Source of the DNA: CAVREM01 sp963728825
Lineage (GTDB): Bacteria; Acidobacteriota; Vicinamibacteria; Vicinamibacterales; CAVVIG01
Direction: 5' to 3'
DNA length: 64,000 nucleotides
Assembly: GCA_963728825.1 (NCBI GenBank)
Contig: CAVSLA010000005.1
Location: 638,883-702,882, forward strand
Position 1 is the stretch's first letter, and every line of letters begins with the position of its first letter. Of the stretch, positions 7,442 through 19,824 are shown in pieces. A program made the position numbers and the translations under genes. A model generated the notes under the pieces. It ran no database searches and had not been told where the DNA came from. It worked only from the letters and a program-made list of their open reading frames with translations.

Positions 7442-10079
7442 CTATTGATGCCGCAGCGCGTTCAGCGGATTGGTCCGCGCCGCGCGCCAGGCGGGAATGA
7501 GCGTGGCGAGCACCACGCCGCCCAGGACGATGACGAGCGCGCGCGCGAACGAGCCGGCATCGGTCGCACTGACGCCGTAGAGCACGCCGGCCAGAAACCT
7601 CGTGGCCACGAGCGCGGCGACCAGGCCGAGCGCCGCGCCGCTCGCGCCCAGCCACAGACCGCGTTTGAGAAACTCCTGGACCACTGACCGGCCTGATGCC
7701 CCGAGCGCCATGCGGATCCCGATTTCGTGGGTGCTCTGCTTGACCGTGTACGACACCAGACCGTACGTGCCCATCGCCGCGAGCGCCATGCCGGCCACCC
7801 CGAAGATGAACAGCATCGTCGCCGCCAGGTTGAAGAAGACGAGCGTGCCGGCGATCCGTTCGGTCAGCGGCTTGGCATCCATCGGCAGATCGCCGTCCAA
7901 GGCCGCGACCTGGGCGCGCGCCTGCTCGACCAGCAGATCGACAGGCGCCGCGCCCCGGGTGTGCAGGATCATGCTCGACCGGTACGACTGCAGGAACGGC
8001 AGATAGACGTAGGGGCGCGGCGACTCGTTGACCTGCAAGTACTTCACGTCGGCCGCCACGCCAATCACGGTTCGCCAGTCGCTCTCGCCGACCTTGATCC
8101 GCTTGCCGATCGCGCCGGCTGCGCCGCCCCAGAATCGTTCGGCGAGGGTGGTGTTCACGATCGCGACCGGCACTGCCCTCTCGTCGTCACCGTCCGCGAA
8201 CGTTCGACCGGCGTTGAGGTTGATGCGAAGCGTACGGAAGTAATCGGGACCGACGGTGTTGGTCATGAACGCGAGGTCTTCGTTTGGCCCCGGTTCGTAG
8301 CCCTCGACCGCCGCACCGAGCGCACTCGTCTCTACCAGGTTCATCGGATTGTAGGCGGCCAGCGTGACCGACTCGATCCCCGGAGCCTCGCGCATCGCTT
8401 CCAGCAGACGACGATAAAAGAGACGCCCGCGCGGCTGGTCGTAGCCGTTCTGCCTGAGATCCAACTTGATCGAGGTGACGTGGCTCGCATCGAAGCCGGG
8501 GTTGACCCGGCGCGCCGCGTCGAAGCTGCGGCTGACCAGGCTCGCGCCCACCAGCAGCAGCAGCGACACGGCCACCTGCGCCACGACGAGACCGGCGCGC
8601 ATCCGGCCGCGCGCCGCGCGCCGCGGCGACGCGTCTTCGTTGATGACCGACACAAGATCGATCTGGGAGCTGCGCAGCGCGGGGACCAGTCCGAAGACCA
8701 GCGCGCTCAAGCAGGCGACCAGCGCGGTGAAGCCGATGACCAGGCCGTCGACCTCGATGTTGAAGAACAGCCGCTGCGGGGCGGCGAGCCACTCGCCGTA
8801 GCCGATCAGCACCGGCAGCGCTCGCGATGCCAGCAGGACGCCGAACACCGCCCCCGGCAGAGCGAGGACCAGATTCTCGACGATCAACAGGCGAACGATC
8901 CGGCTCCGCGTCGCGCCGAGCGCCAGACGCACGGCAAGCTCACCGCGCCGAGACAGCGCCCGGACCAGAACCAGCCCGGCGATGTTCGCGCACGCGATGG
9001 CGAGCACCAACAGCCCCATCACGCTCAACACCAGTACAGGTCGGCAGCAGATAGGACTGGGGACTGTTCGGCGCCTTCCAGAACGGCACGATGCGCAGCC
9101 GTTCAGTCGCATCGTCAAGCGGCCGATCGCGTGACAGCGTCGTCCAGAGCGCATCGGACTGGGCCGCGGCGCTTCCCAGGCTGGTGCCTGGCCGCAAGAA
9201 GCCCTGTATGGTGCCAATCGTCTCGAGTCTGAAGCCGAGCTGCGGCGCCATCGTCACCGGGATGAACACTTCGTTGTCGTAGCTCAGGGTCGTGCCGTGG
9301 AATCCGGGAGCGGCGATGCCAACGACGGTCAGCGGGTAGTTGTTGATGTCAATGGTCCTGCCGATGATTTCCGGATCGGCGCCGAAGTCGTGCCGCCACA
9401 GCCGATCGCTCAGCACGATGACCGGATGACCGGCAGCGATTTCGTCCGACGGCAGGAGGGTGCGCCCGAGTTGGGCGCGAACGTCAAGGACTTGAAAATA
9501 GTTTCCCGTGACCAGTTCGCCCGAAAGCGATCGGGAGTCGCGGCCTCTGCCCAGACCGACCGTTGCCAACGTCGTGCCGAGCACTCCCGAGAACGCCTCA
9601 TGATGATCGCGAACGTGCTGGTAGTCGGTATAGGACAAGGGCACGGCCCGTCCGGTGCTGGTCTCTCCGAAAATCTCGTGGAGCCGGGCCGATCCGGCGA
9701 CGCCCGCGAGGGGGGTGAGCGCGGTCCCCTTGAGCATGGTGAACACCGCCGCGTTCAGACCGATGCCGAGCATGAGCACACCGACCACGGCGATCGAGAA
9801 GACCGGATTCTTCGCGAGCGCACGGATCGCGTAGCGGACGTCGCGCGCACAGTCGCGTATGACGTCGAGCCAGGACGGCGTCCAGACGCGGCGCGCCGCT
9901 TCGGTCGTCAGCGTGACGTTGCCGAAGTCCTTCAGCGACGCGAGCCGCGCGTTGCGTTGGTCGGCGCCATCGGCCATTCGCTCGGCGGCCGCGATGGCCA
10001 GGTGCGCGCGGATCTCCTCGTCGAAGTCCTGCTCGTCGAGGCGGCGACGTTTCAGCCACGACCATATCGGCATGGTCAT
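7442..10079 (-). pseudogene. ADOP-type ABC transporter permease (MacB/FtsX), one-base frameshift near 9038
   Basis: The span is 879 codons plus one base, the right size for an acidobacterial duplicated permease. The 5' frame (start ATG 10079) has the ADOP N-terminal domain (DEEIRAHLAIAAAERM, ASLKDFGNVTLTTEAARR), then DVRYAIRALAKNPVFSIAVV, a MacB periplasmic core, and reads to SPQSYLLPT. The conserved continuation VLVLSVMGLLVLAIACANIAG is in the next frame and runs through two FtsX domains (LAVRLALGATRSRIVRLL; IGIRMALGASGRSVVQEFL). Removing the coding-strand T at 9038 restores one 878-residue protein. It is the last gene of the padR operon; its start overlaps the DUF4386 stop (TGATG). Such permeases usually work with a MacB-like ATPase; none is adjacent. 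Confidence 0.85.
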
Positions 10080-10792
10080 CACACCACGCCGGCAGCAGGG
10101 GCCGTGAGGTTCGCGCCCTTCATGAGCAGCCAGGCGCCCAGACCCACCTCGTAGAGGCCCATCGGACCAAAAGAGGCGATTTGCAGCGAACTGGCCGCGG
10201 CCGGAAAGACGATGGTCAAGAGCGCGCACGTCGCCAGCATTAAGGAGGCAAAGATGCCCCAACCGGCGAGCATCCGCGGAACGTAGCCAGACTTCAGCAG
10301 CAGGTAGGCGAACACCGTCGATCCGCAGCCAAGAAATATGAACCCCGCGTTGAATCCGATCCCGTGGCCGATCCGAAACACTCTCGCCAACCCATCCAAC
10401 TGGTTCCCCTCGAACGCGTTGAGGTAATCAGGCTGGCCGATCAGTGACAGGCCGACCAACAACGCGACGGCCATGACGCCGAGCATGGCATTCTCGACAA
10501 TCCGGAAGAGCGCCGCCAGCAAAGCCAGGTCGCTGCTGACCGGCTTCAGCAAGACGTACAGCGCCCACGTGAGCTCGACTACCGCGACAATCGTCACCAG
10601 GTCGGCGACGATGGACAGGCGATACAGCCGTTCGGCTCGGAGGATGTTCTGCGCGGTCGCGGCGGCATCACCGGGCACACCCAACGACCAGCGCACCAGA
10701 TAGCCGGCGACCGCCGTGGTCATCTGCAAGAGATACATCGCGCCGGCCAGCGTCGCCGCTCGCGTCTGCGCGACCTCCCGAACCGCCGTCAT
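10079..10792 (-). CDS. DUF4386 family membrane protein
   Basis: A 237-residue protein with six or so hydrophobic helices and no signal peptide cleavage site. AGAMYLLQMTTAVAGYLV at the N-terminus, LYRLSIVADLVTIVAVVELTWALYVLLKPV, FRIVENAMLGVMAVALLVGLSLI and GFIFLGCGSTVFAYLLLKSGYVPRMLAGWGI are the family pattern. The biochemical role of DUF4386 is unknown. The ATG directly abuts the TAG of the upstream DUF2306-like gene, and the TGA overlaps the ADOP start, so translation is probably coupled along the operon. Control by the upstream PadR is inferred from position. Confidence 0.8.
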   Translation of the reverse strand: MTAVREVAQTRAATLAGAMYLLQMTTAVAGYLVRWSLGVPGDAAATAQNILRAERLYRLSIVADLVTIVAVVELTWALYVLLKPVSSDLALLAALFRIVENAMLGVMAVALLVGLSLIGQPDYLNAFEGNQLDGLARVFRIGHGIGFNAGFIFLGCGSTVFAYLLLKSGYVPRMLAGWGIFASLMLATCALLTIVFPAAASSLQIASFGPMGLYEVGLGAWLLMKGANLTAPAAGVV

Positions 10793-11494
10793 CTAGGCAG
10801 CCTCGCGGACGGTGATGCCGACCAAGCCGCTTGACGTCCGTCTCCGGAGGCGCCACAGCCAGTAGAGCATCGTGAGGAGCACCGCCACGACTGGCAAGGC
10901 GCGGAGTGCCGGGGCGCGGAGCGCATCCGGGAAGACGTCGGCCTGACCCAGGAAGAACGACATCACGGCGATGAACAGTGCGAAGGTCATCCGCCACAGG
11001 TGGCGCACCACTCGAGCGGCGCCCGTGAGACGACGCTGCCCACGACGCAGCCGCACGTCGCCCGCACCCGCCAGCAGTCCGACGACACCAAACATGAAGA
11101 ACGGAAAGGCAAAACCGCTCCTGCTGCCGCCGCGGGCGACCGCCTCGACGCCAAGCACGATGCAGGTGAGGCCGACGGTGAACGCCACGGCCATCCCGGC
11201 GAGATCCAACCAGCGCGACTGACGATCGGCGGGGCGGACGGTGGTGAGAGCGGTGATCACCAGGTAGCCGGTGATCAGCGCCGCCGGAATATTGATGGCC
11301 GGGGCCGCGCCGAGCACTGCCGACAGGATGAGCCCGCCGAGACACAGCGCGAGCATCGAGTAGACGAAGATCGTCCCGCTGCGGCGGTGCAGTGTGCCGC
11401 CTTTCGCAGCGTAGAGCGCGACAAAGCCGGCTCCGAGTCCGATTCCTCCCGCGAGGACGTGCGCCAGCAATAACGCTTTCATGGCAGTCGTCAT
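10793..11494 (-). CDS. DUF2306-like multi-pass membrane protein
   Basis: A 233-residue membrane protein with about seven hydrophobic segments. It opens MKALLLAHVLAGGIGLGAGFVALYAAKGGTLHRRSG and continues IFVYSMLALCLGGLILSAVLG, the H/G-rich pattern of DUF2306 and related predicted membrane proteins in which paired histidines face the membrane. A later segment reads VVRHLWRMTFALFIAVMSFFLGQADVFP. Its function is not known. Its ATG overlaps the padR stop (ATGA) and its TAG touches the DUF4386 start, so it is the second gene of the operon. Confidence 0.75.
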   Translation of the reverse strand: MTTAMKALLLAHVLAGGIGLGAGFVALYAAKGGTLHRRSGTIFVYSMLALCLGGLILSAVLGAAPAINIPAALITGYLVITALTTVRPADRQSRWLDLAGMAVAFTVGLTCIVLGVEAVARGGSRSGFAFPFFMFGVVGLLAGAGDVRLRRGQRRLTGAARVVRHLWRMTFALFIAVMSFFLGQADVFPDALRAPALRALPVVAVLLTMLYWLWRLRRRTSSGLVGITVREAA

Positions 11495-11862
11495 TTCTCC
11501 GTTTCAGGCAGCGGCGCCGGCTTCATCACCCGCGCGATGGCGTTCACCAGCTCGGTCCAGCGCGACTCCTCGCGGACGAGCTGCTTCCTGCCTTCGGGCG
11601 TGAGCCGATAGAACTTGGCGCGCTGGTTGGCCTCGGTCTGCCCCCACTTCGCGGTCACCCAGCCCTTTTTGGCGAGGCGCTGCAGCGCCGGATAGAGCGA
11701 CCCGGCCTCCACCTGGAGAACCTCCGAGGACTGCGCGCGAATCGTCTGACCAATCGCGTAGCCGTGTTGCGGTCCCCACTGCAGCGTCCGGAGGATCAAC
11801 ATGTCGAGCGTGCCGTGCAGCAGGTCGGTGCGGGCGTCGGGCCTGGAGGAGTGCAGGGTCAT
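11491..11862 (-). CDS. PadR family transcriptional regulator
   Basis: A 123-residue winged-helix repressor of the short PadR type. DLLHGTLDMLILRTLQWGP, HGYAIGQTIRAQSSEVLQVEAGSLYPALQRLAKKGWV and FYRLTPEGRKQLVREE are the family landmarks: the recognition helix around the SLYPAL segment and the wing at AKFYRLT. The acidobacterial ADOP-linked PadRs have exactly this N-terminus. It is the first gene of padR-DUF2306-DUF4386-ADOP. A perfect palindrome TATAGACAGTCTATA begins 5 nt before its ATG and a second site lies 24 nt further out, so autoregulation of the whole operon is likely. No Shine-Dalgarno fits in the 4 nt between palindrome and start, suggesting a leaderless message. Confidence 0.92.
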   Translation of the reverse strand: MTLHSSRPDARTDLLHGTLDMLILRTLQWGPQHGYAIGQTIRAQSSEVLQVEAGSLYPALQRLAKKGWVTAKWGQTEANQRAKFYRLTPEGRKQLVREESRWTELVNAIARVMKPAPLPETEK

Positions 11863-11866
11863 TGGT

Positions 11867-11904
11867 TATAGACAGTCTATAGCCTAAGACGTAGAGAGTC
11901 TATA
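11867..11904. promoter_or_regulatory. Tandem palindromic operator for the PadR operon
   Basis: TATAGACAGTCTATA at 11867-11881 is a perfect 7+1+7 palindrome. GTAGAGAGTCTATA at 11891-11904 is an imperfect copy sharing the GTCTATA half-site. Centres are about 24 bp apart. The sites lie directly upstream of padR (ATG at 11862) and in the gap before the divergent histidine kinase gene. The TCTATA/TATAAC at the inner edge could double as a -10 box. Confidence 0.75.
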
Positions 11905-12012
11905 GCCGGTTCCCGGCCGGCGCCGCCGCTCGGCCAACGGGCCGCGTCACCCCCGCCGCGTTGGCGCTTTCCACGATGTGCGTTAGCATGCCGGCAGCTG
12001 GACCTTGGCGGG

Positions 12013-15114
<3,102 letters not shown>

Positions 15115-15124
15115 CCTCTGACAC

Positions 15125-15851
15125 GTGGACAACGGTTGGCAGAGCTCCGCCGGCGCCTGGATCGCCGATATGGGTCAGCGCGGCGACTTCGGCCGGCGCT
15201 ACGTGCTCGATCCGGTGATGACCGCTCGTGCGCTGGCGCGGTCACCCAGGAAAGCCCTCGATGTCGGGTGCGGGGAAGGCCGTTTCTGCCGCGTGCTCAA
15301 GGACACACGGCGTCGAGGTCGTGGGCCTCGACCCGACGCCGGCGCTGCTGTCCGCGGCGCGTGCTCGCGATCCACGCGGGCTGTATCTGCAGGCGTCGGC
15401 CGAGCGGCTGCCGTTGCCAGACGAGGCATTCGATCTGGTCGTCAGCTACCTGTCACTCATCGACATTCCCGACCTTCATGCCGCCATTCGAGAGATGGCG
15501 CGCGTGCTCACGCCTGGCGGCACTCTCCTCGTCGCCAATCTGACCAGCTTCAACACCGCCTGCGCCGATCAGGGCTGGATCAAGGACGATGACGGCCGGC
15601 GGCTCTACTATCCGATCGATCACTACCTCGAGGAACGTCCGATGTGGATCGAATATCGAGGCATCCGCATCGTCAATTACCACCGGCCCATGCGCACCTA
15701 CTTCGCCGCGCTGCTCGGCGCCGGGCTGGTCCTCACCCACTTCGACGAGCCGGCGCCCTCCGCCGAAACCCCTGCATCACGAGCGGCCAACTATCGTCGC
15801 GTGCCGTGGTTTCTGGTGATGGAGTGGATGAAGCCCAGCTTGGGCAGGTGA
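15125..15851 (+). pseudogene. Class I SAM-dependent methyltransferase, one-base frameshift near 15305
   Basis: The span is 242 codons plus one base. The first frame (GTG 15125) gives SSAGAWIADMGQRGDFGRRYVLDPVM and the SAM-binding motif I, ALDVGCGEGRFCRVLKD. The next frame gives GVEVVGLDPTPALLSAARAR (motif II, acidic Asp), ASAERLPLPDEAFDLVVSYLSLIDI (motif IV) and MARVLTPGGTLLVANLTSF, to the end NYRRVPWFLVMEWMK. Deleting the A between GAC and CAC at about 15305 reads VLKDHGVEVVGLDPT, an intact 241-residue methyltransferase of the UbiE/Methyltransf_11 group. The substrate is unknown; the RIVNYHRPMRTYFAALLGAGL region is typical of small-molecule methyltransferases. No Shine-Dalgarno is evident. 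Confidence 0.82.
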
Positions 15852-15886
15852 GGCCGCTTGCGCTATCGTTGCCCGAGGAGGGATTC

Positions 15887-16603
15887 ATGCGATCTCCGGT
15901 CGTGCTGGTGGCGGTGATGTGTGGTGTGGCGCTGGCGGCACAGACGCCGAATCCCCGGCAGCAACCGGGCGCGGCCGTGCACATCTTCGCGCCTGAGCAA
16001 CACGATCTCTACGACGGGCATTTCGTGATCTCTGCGAACCGGATCTACATGGTCGGCGGGCTGAACGACCCGGAGGGATGGGATCACCTCGACAACGAGG
16101 CGAAAAACGTCCGGCCAGTCGCTGGGACGGCCGAGATCGACGTCAACGAGATCAAGAACACCGGCACGTTCCAGGTGCGGCTGAAAATCCCCGAGGGCGA
16201 TCTGGTCCTGGCGGTTGACAAGTGGAACGAATTCAACCCATGTCAGAACGGCGGGATCGTCGCCTACATCCACGAGCACGGCACCGACTCCGGGTGCGGC
16301 GACAACAACTGGCCGAAGACCGTCGGGTTTCTCGCCGGCTGGGGATTCGGGTACGCCACCCTGAATGGAAAGCCGCTCTATCAGGACTACGAGATGCACT
16401 TCATGGTGACGCAGGGACTCCGCGACCGGAAGACGCTCCGCGTCAACTATCCGCTGGCGAACAAGAAGCTGCCTGGCGGCGAGACAAATCCTGCGACACA
16501 GCAGATTGACTTCTACATTCGCAGCCCGCAGCAGAACCCCAAGAACCGTCCGAATCGCCAGGTCTTCCTGCACTTCTTCGGCATGGAAATCACCTGGAAG
16601 TAG
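15887..16603 (+). CDS. Secreted hypothetical protein
   Basis: A 238-residue exported protein. The ATG at 15887 follows a strong GAGGAGG (15875-15881) and begins a signal peptide MRSPVVLVAVMCGVALAAQ. The mature protein is aromatic and charged, with NRIYMVGGLNDPEGWDHLDNEAKN, ALAVDKWNEFNPCQNGG and a Cys pair spaced by about 27 residues (NPCQNGG, SGCGDNNW). It ends QVFLHFFGMEITWK. No known domain is recognised and the sequence looks all-beta. It lies 16 nt before pgl on the same strand, so co-transcription with the pentose phosphate operon is possible, but I see no functional link. Confidence 0.7.
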   Translation: MRSPVVLVAVMCGVALAAQTPNPRQQPGAAVHIFAPEQHDLYDGHFVISANRIYMVGGLNDPEGWDHLDNEAKNVRPVAGTAEIDVNEIKNTGTFQVRLKIPEGDLVLAVDKWNEFNPCQNGGIVAYIHEHGTDSGCGDNNWPKTVGFLAGWGFGYATLNGKPLYQDYEMHFMVTQGLRDRKTLRVNYPLANKKLPGGETNPATQQIDFYIRSPQQNPKNRPNRQVFLHFFGMEITWK

Positions 16604-16619
16604 CGCCCGCTTGTGTGAC

Positions 16620-17342
16620 GTGAACCGCGAGGTGCGTGTCTTCGCAGACGCGGACGAGCTGGGCCTTCGGGCCGCAGAGGCTGCTGCAGAAGTGCTCAAC
16701 GAAGCCGTCCAGGCAACCGGCAGCTGCTCACTGGTGCTGTCGGGCGGGACGACGCCGCGCCAGCTCTACACCTTGCTGGCAACACGATTTCGAGATCGGG
16801 TTCCGTGGCACCTGCTGCACGTATTCCTGGCGGACGAGCGCTATGTGCCGTACCAGGATCCGCGCAGCAACTATCGGATGATTGCAACCACGCTGCTCGA
16901 CCACGTGCCGTGCCCACCCGAAAACGTGCACCCGATGCCGACGGATTTCTCGAGCCCCGAAGACGCCGCCCGGGACTACGACGCCACACTGAGGCGGCAT
17001 TTCGACGGTCCGACGCCACGCTTCGACCTGGCGGTGCTCGGACTTGGAGCGGACGGCCATACGGCGTCGCTCTTCCCGGGTTCGGCCGCTCTCGAAGAGC
17101 GAACGCGTTGGGTGGCCGCCGCGATCGCGCCGGTTGACCCGCCACGGCGGTTGACGCTGACGCTGCCGGCGCTGGCGGGCGCGGCCCGGGCCTTCTTCCT
17201 CGTGACCGGCTCCGACAAAGCAGACGCGCTTCGACACGTGCTCACACCAGCCCCCGACTGGAGGGTCTACCCCGCGGCCGCCGTCGAGTCACCGGGCATC
17301 TGGTGGGTCGATCGTCAAGCCGCTGCCGACCTGAACACCTGA
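16620..17342 (+). CDS. pgl: 6-phosphogluconolactonase
   Basis: A 240-residue cytosolic enzyme that hydrolyses 6-phosphogluconolactone to 6-phosphogluconate, the second step of the oxidative pentose phosphate pathway. The SOL/DevB-type signatures are present: SLVLSGGTTPRQLYTLLAT near residue 38, HVFLADERYVPYQDPRSNYRM near 63, RFDLAVLGLGADGHTASLFPGS near 133 (with the catalytic His) and RLTLTLPALAGAARAFFLVTG near 175. Length is normal for the family. The start is taken as GTG 16620; TTG at 16611 is an alternative and no clear Shine-Dalgarno is seen. It is the first gene of pgl-gnd-zwf, all on the plus strand within 3.2 kb. Confidence 0.93.
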   Translation: MNREVRVFADADELGLRAAEAAAEVLNEAVQATGSCSLVLSGGTTPRQLYTLLATRFRDRVPWHLLHVFLADERYVPYQDPRSNYRMIATTLLDHVPCPPENVHPMPTDFSSPEDAARDYDATLRRHFDGPTPRFDLAVLGLGADGHTASLFPGSAALEERTRWVAAAIAPVDPPRRLTLTLPALAGAARAFFLVTGSDKADALRHVLTPAPDWRVYPAAAVESPGIWWVDRQAAADLNT

Positions 17343-17365
17343 CCGGGCGTCGACCTGGAGGAATC

Positions 17366-18277
17366 ATGCAGATTGGATTGATTGGCCTCGGCCGGATGGG
17401 TGCCGGGATCGCTCAGCGGCTCCTGCGAGAGCAGCACACCGTCGTCGGCTTCGACATGTCAAAGGCGCAGGTCGAGCAGATCGTCCGCGCGGGGGCGTCT
17501 GGTGCAGGGGCCATCGACGATCTCGTCCGCCAGCTGACAGCCCCACGTCTGGTGTGGGTGATGGTGCCGCACGGCGCTCCAACCCGATCGACGATCGAGA
17601 AGGTGCTCCCGCTGCTGACCCCGGAAGACATCCTGATCGACGGCGGCAACTCGCGCTACCTCGATTCGATGGCACATGCCGCCGCGTGCCAGACGCGCGG
17701 CGTGCACTTTCTCGACGTCGGCGTCAGCGGCGGCGTCTGGGGATTAGCCGAGGGTTTCAACCTGATGGTCGGCGGTCCGCCGGCGGCGTTCAGCCGCGCC
17801 GAACCGATTTTCCGGGCGCTGGCCTCGCCCGGCGGCTACGCGCACGTCGGGCCGAGCGGCGCCGGCCACTTCGTCAAGATGATTCACAACGCAATCGAGT
17901 ACGCGATGCTGCAGGCGCTCGGCGAAGGCTTTGAATGCCTGGAGCGCGCCGAGTTCAAGCTCAATCTTGGACAGATTGCCGGGTTGTGGCAGCACGGCGC
18001 GGTCGTGCGCTCGTGGCTGCTGGAGCTGCTCGGCCGGTCGTTCAAGGAAGACGGGAACGCGCTCGACCACATCGACGCCTACATCGATGACTCGGGTACC
18101 GGCCGCTGGAGTGTCGAGTACGCTCTTGCGGAGGGCATTCCAGTTCCCGCGATCAGCACTGCGCTGTATGAACGCTTCGACTCGCGGACTCCCAAGCGCT
18201 TCGCCCATCAGGTGATTGCCGCGCTGCGGAAACAATTCGGCGGGCACGCGGTTCGACAGAAGTCAGGGCTGCGATGA
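17366..18277 (+). CDS. gnd: 6-phosphogluconate dehydrogenase, decarboxylating (short YqeC/GndA-like form)
   Basis: A 303-residue oxidoreductase converting 6-phosphogluconate to ribulose 5-phosphate and CO2. The dinucleotide fold starts MQIGLIGLGRMGAGIAQRLL (GLGRMG motif); WVMVPHGAPT and DILIDGGNSRYLDS follow, the substrate-binding LDVGVSGGVWGLAEGFNLMVGG near residue 115, and the catalytic lysine in GAGHFVKMIHNAIEYAMLQALGEG near 172. The 300-residue length marks the short, often NAD-preferring form rather than the 470-residue enterobacterial Gnd. GGAGGA (17357-17362) precedes the ATG. The TGA overlaps the zwf ATG (ATGA), so the two dehydrogenases are translationally coupled. Confidence 0.95.
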   Translation: MQIGLIGLGRMGAGIAQRLLREQHTVVGFDMSKAQVEQIVRAGASGAGAIDDLVRQLTAPRLVWVMVPHGAPTRSTIEKVLPLLTPEDILIDGGNSRYLDSMAHAAACQTRGVHFLDVGVSGGVWGLAEGFNLMVGGPPAAFSRAEPIFRALASPGGYAHVGPSGAGHFVKMIHNAIEYAMLQALGEGFECLERAEFKLNLGQIAGLWQHGAVVRSWLLELLGRSFKEDGNALDHIDAYIDDSGTGRWSVEYALAEGIPVPAISTALYERFDSRTPKRFAHQVIAALRKQFGGHAVRQKSGLR

Positions 18278-19791
18278 GCGTGCCATCCGCCTTCGACGTC
18301 GAGCAACGCGGCCTCCGCCCTGGCACCCCCGCCGAGCCATGTGTGATGGTCATCTTCGGCGCGGGCGGCGATCTCACCCGGCGCGAGCTGGTGCCGTCTC
18401 TCTACGAACTGCACCGCAAGCGGCTGCTGCCGCAGGCGTTCGCGGCGATCGGCTTCTCGCAGAGCAAGTGGGACAGTCCGACCTTTCGCAGCGAAATGTG
18501 CCAGGCGGTGCAGCAGAGCTGCGGCGGCACCACGGAATGGGAAGCATTCGCCGAGCGGCTCAGCTTCGTGCGCGGCGACGCCGCGTCGGGGCCAGGCGAA
18601 GATTACGCGTCACTGGCGAGGGAGATCGAGCGCGTGCGATCCACGTTCGCGATTCCGGGCAACGTGTTGTTTCACATGGCCGTCCCGCCCGCGCTGTTCA
18701 GCACCATCGCCGACCGCCTCGGAGCGTCAGGTCTGGCCAGGAGCGAGGACGGCTGGCGTCGGTTGGTCGTCGAGAAACCGTTCGGCAGGGATCGCGCGAG
18801 CGCGCGGGACCTCGATCGGCAGCTGCAGCGAGTGTTCGGCGAGGATGAGATCTATCGAATCGATCACTTCCTGGGGAAGGAGACGGTGCAGAACATGCTC
18901 GTCTTCCGCTTCGCGAACCCCAGCTTCGAGCCGGTGTGGAACCGGAACTACATCGACCATGTCCAGATCACCGTTGCCGAGGACATCGGCATCGGCACAC
19001 GCGCGGCCTTCTACGAACAAACCGGCGTCGTGCGCGACATGGTCCAGAACCATCTGCTCCAGCTGTTGTGCATGACGGCGATGGAGCCGCCGGGCAGCTT
19101 CGACGCTTCGTCGCTGCGCAACGAGACCGTCAAGGTGCTGGAAGCCGTCACGGTCGCGAGCGGGGCCGTCCGCGGGCAATACAAACCCGGCGTCGTGGCC
19201 GGCCAGAGGCTCGCCGGCTACCGTCAGGAGGCTGGCGTCCCCCCGGACTCGAACACCACGACCTACGCGGCGCTCAAGCTCACGCTCGACAACTGGCGCT
19301 GGGCAGACGTGCCGTTCTATCTGCGCACCGGCAAGCGGCTGGCGCGAAAGCTCTCGGAAGTGGCCATTCAGTTCAAGCCGACGCCGCACCTGATGTTCAG
19401 CGGTCCCGGCAGCCGGCCGGATCACAACAGCGTCCTGGTGTTCGAGCTGCAGCCCGATGAGGGAATTGTCCAGACGGTGGCGGCGAAGCAGCCGGGGCCC
19501 GACCTCGCCATCGGTCCCGTGACGATGCACTTTCGCTATGCCGAAGCGTTCGGGGTCGAGGAACCGCCGCGTGCCTACGCGTGGCTGCTGCTCGATGTCA
19601 TGCAAGGAGACCAGACGCTGTTCGCCCGCGCGGACTGGGTCGACCAAGCGTGGCAGATCATCGATCCCATCGTGGCGCGCTGGACGTCTGACCCTGCGCC
19701 CGACTTCCCGAACTATCCAGCAGGCTCCGCCGGTCCCGTGGCGGCCGACGAGCTGATGCAACGGGATGGCCGGCACTGGCGCCCTCTATGA
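18274..19791 (+). CDS. zwf: Glucose-6-phosphate 1-dehydrogenase
   Basis: A 505-residue enzyme, full family length, oxidising glucose 6-phosphate to 6-phosphogluconolactone with NAD(P). The nucleotide motif is VIFGAGGDLTRRELVPSLYEL near residue 27. The catalytic region RIDHFLGKETVQNMLVFRF (His and Lys) lies near 200, and EDIGIGTRAAFYEQTGVVRDMVQNHLLQLL near 232. The C-terminal domain has WADVPFYLRTGKRLARKLSEVAIQF. It is the last gene of pgl-gnd-zwf, in reverse pathway order. No cofactor preference can be fixed from sequence alone. A downstream terminator is not obvious; the gene converges with an ankyrin gene 33 nt away. Confidence 0.96.
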   Translation: MSVPSAFDVEQRGLRPGTPAEPCVMVIFGAGGDLTRRELVPSLYELHRKRLLPQAFAAIGFSQSKWDSPTFRSEMCQAVQQSCGGTTEWEAFAERLSFVRGDAASGPGEDYASLAREIERVRSTFAIPGNVLFHMAVPPALFSTIADRLGASGLARSEDGWRRLVVEKPFGRDRASARDLDRQLQRVFGEDEIYRIDHFLGKETVQNMLVFRFANPSFEPVWNRNYIDHVQITVAEDIGIGTRAAFYEQTGVVRDMVQNHLLQLLCMTAMEPPGSFDASSLRNETVKVLEAVTVASGAVRGQYKPGVVAGQRLAGYRQEAGVPPDSNTTTYAALKLTLDNWRWADVPFYLRTGKRLARKLSEVAIQFKPTPHLMFSGPGSRPDHNSVLVFELQPDEGIVQTVAAKQPGPDLAIGPVTMHFRYAEAFGVEEPPRAYAWLLLDVMQGDQTLFARADWVDQAWQIIDPIVARWTSDPAPDFPNYPAGSAGPVAADELMQRDGRHWRPL

Positions 19792-19824
19792 GGCGCCCCA
19801 AACCACTGAGGACAGGCAGCCTGG

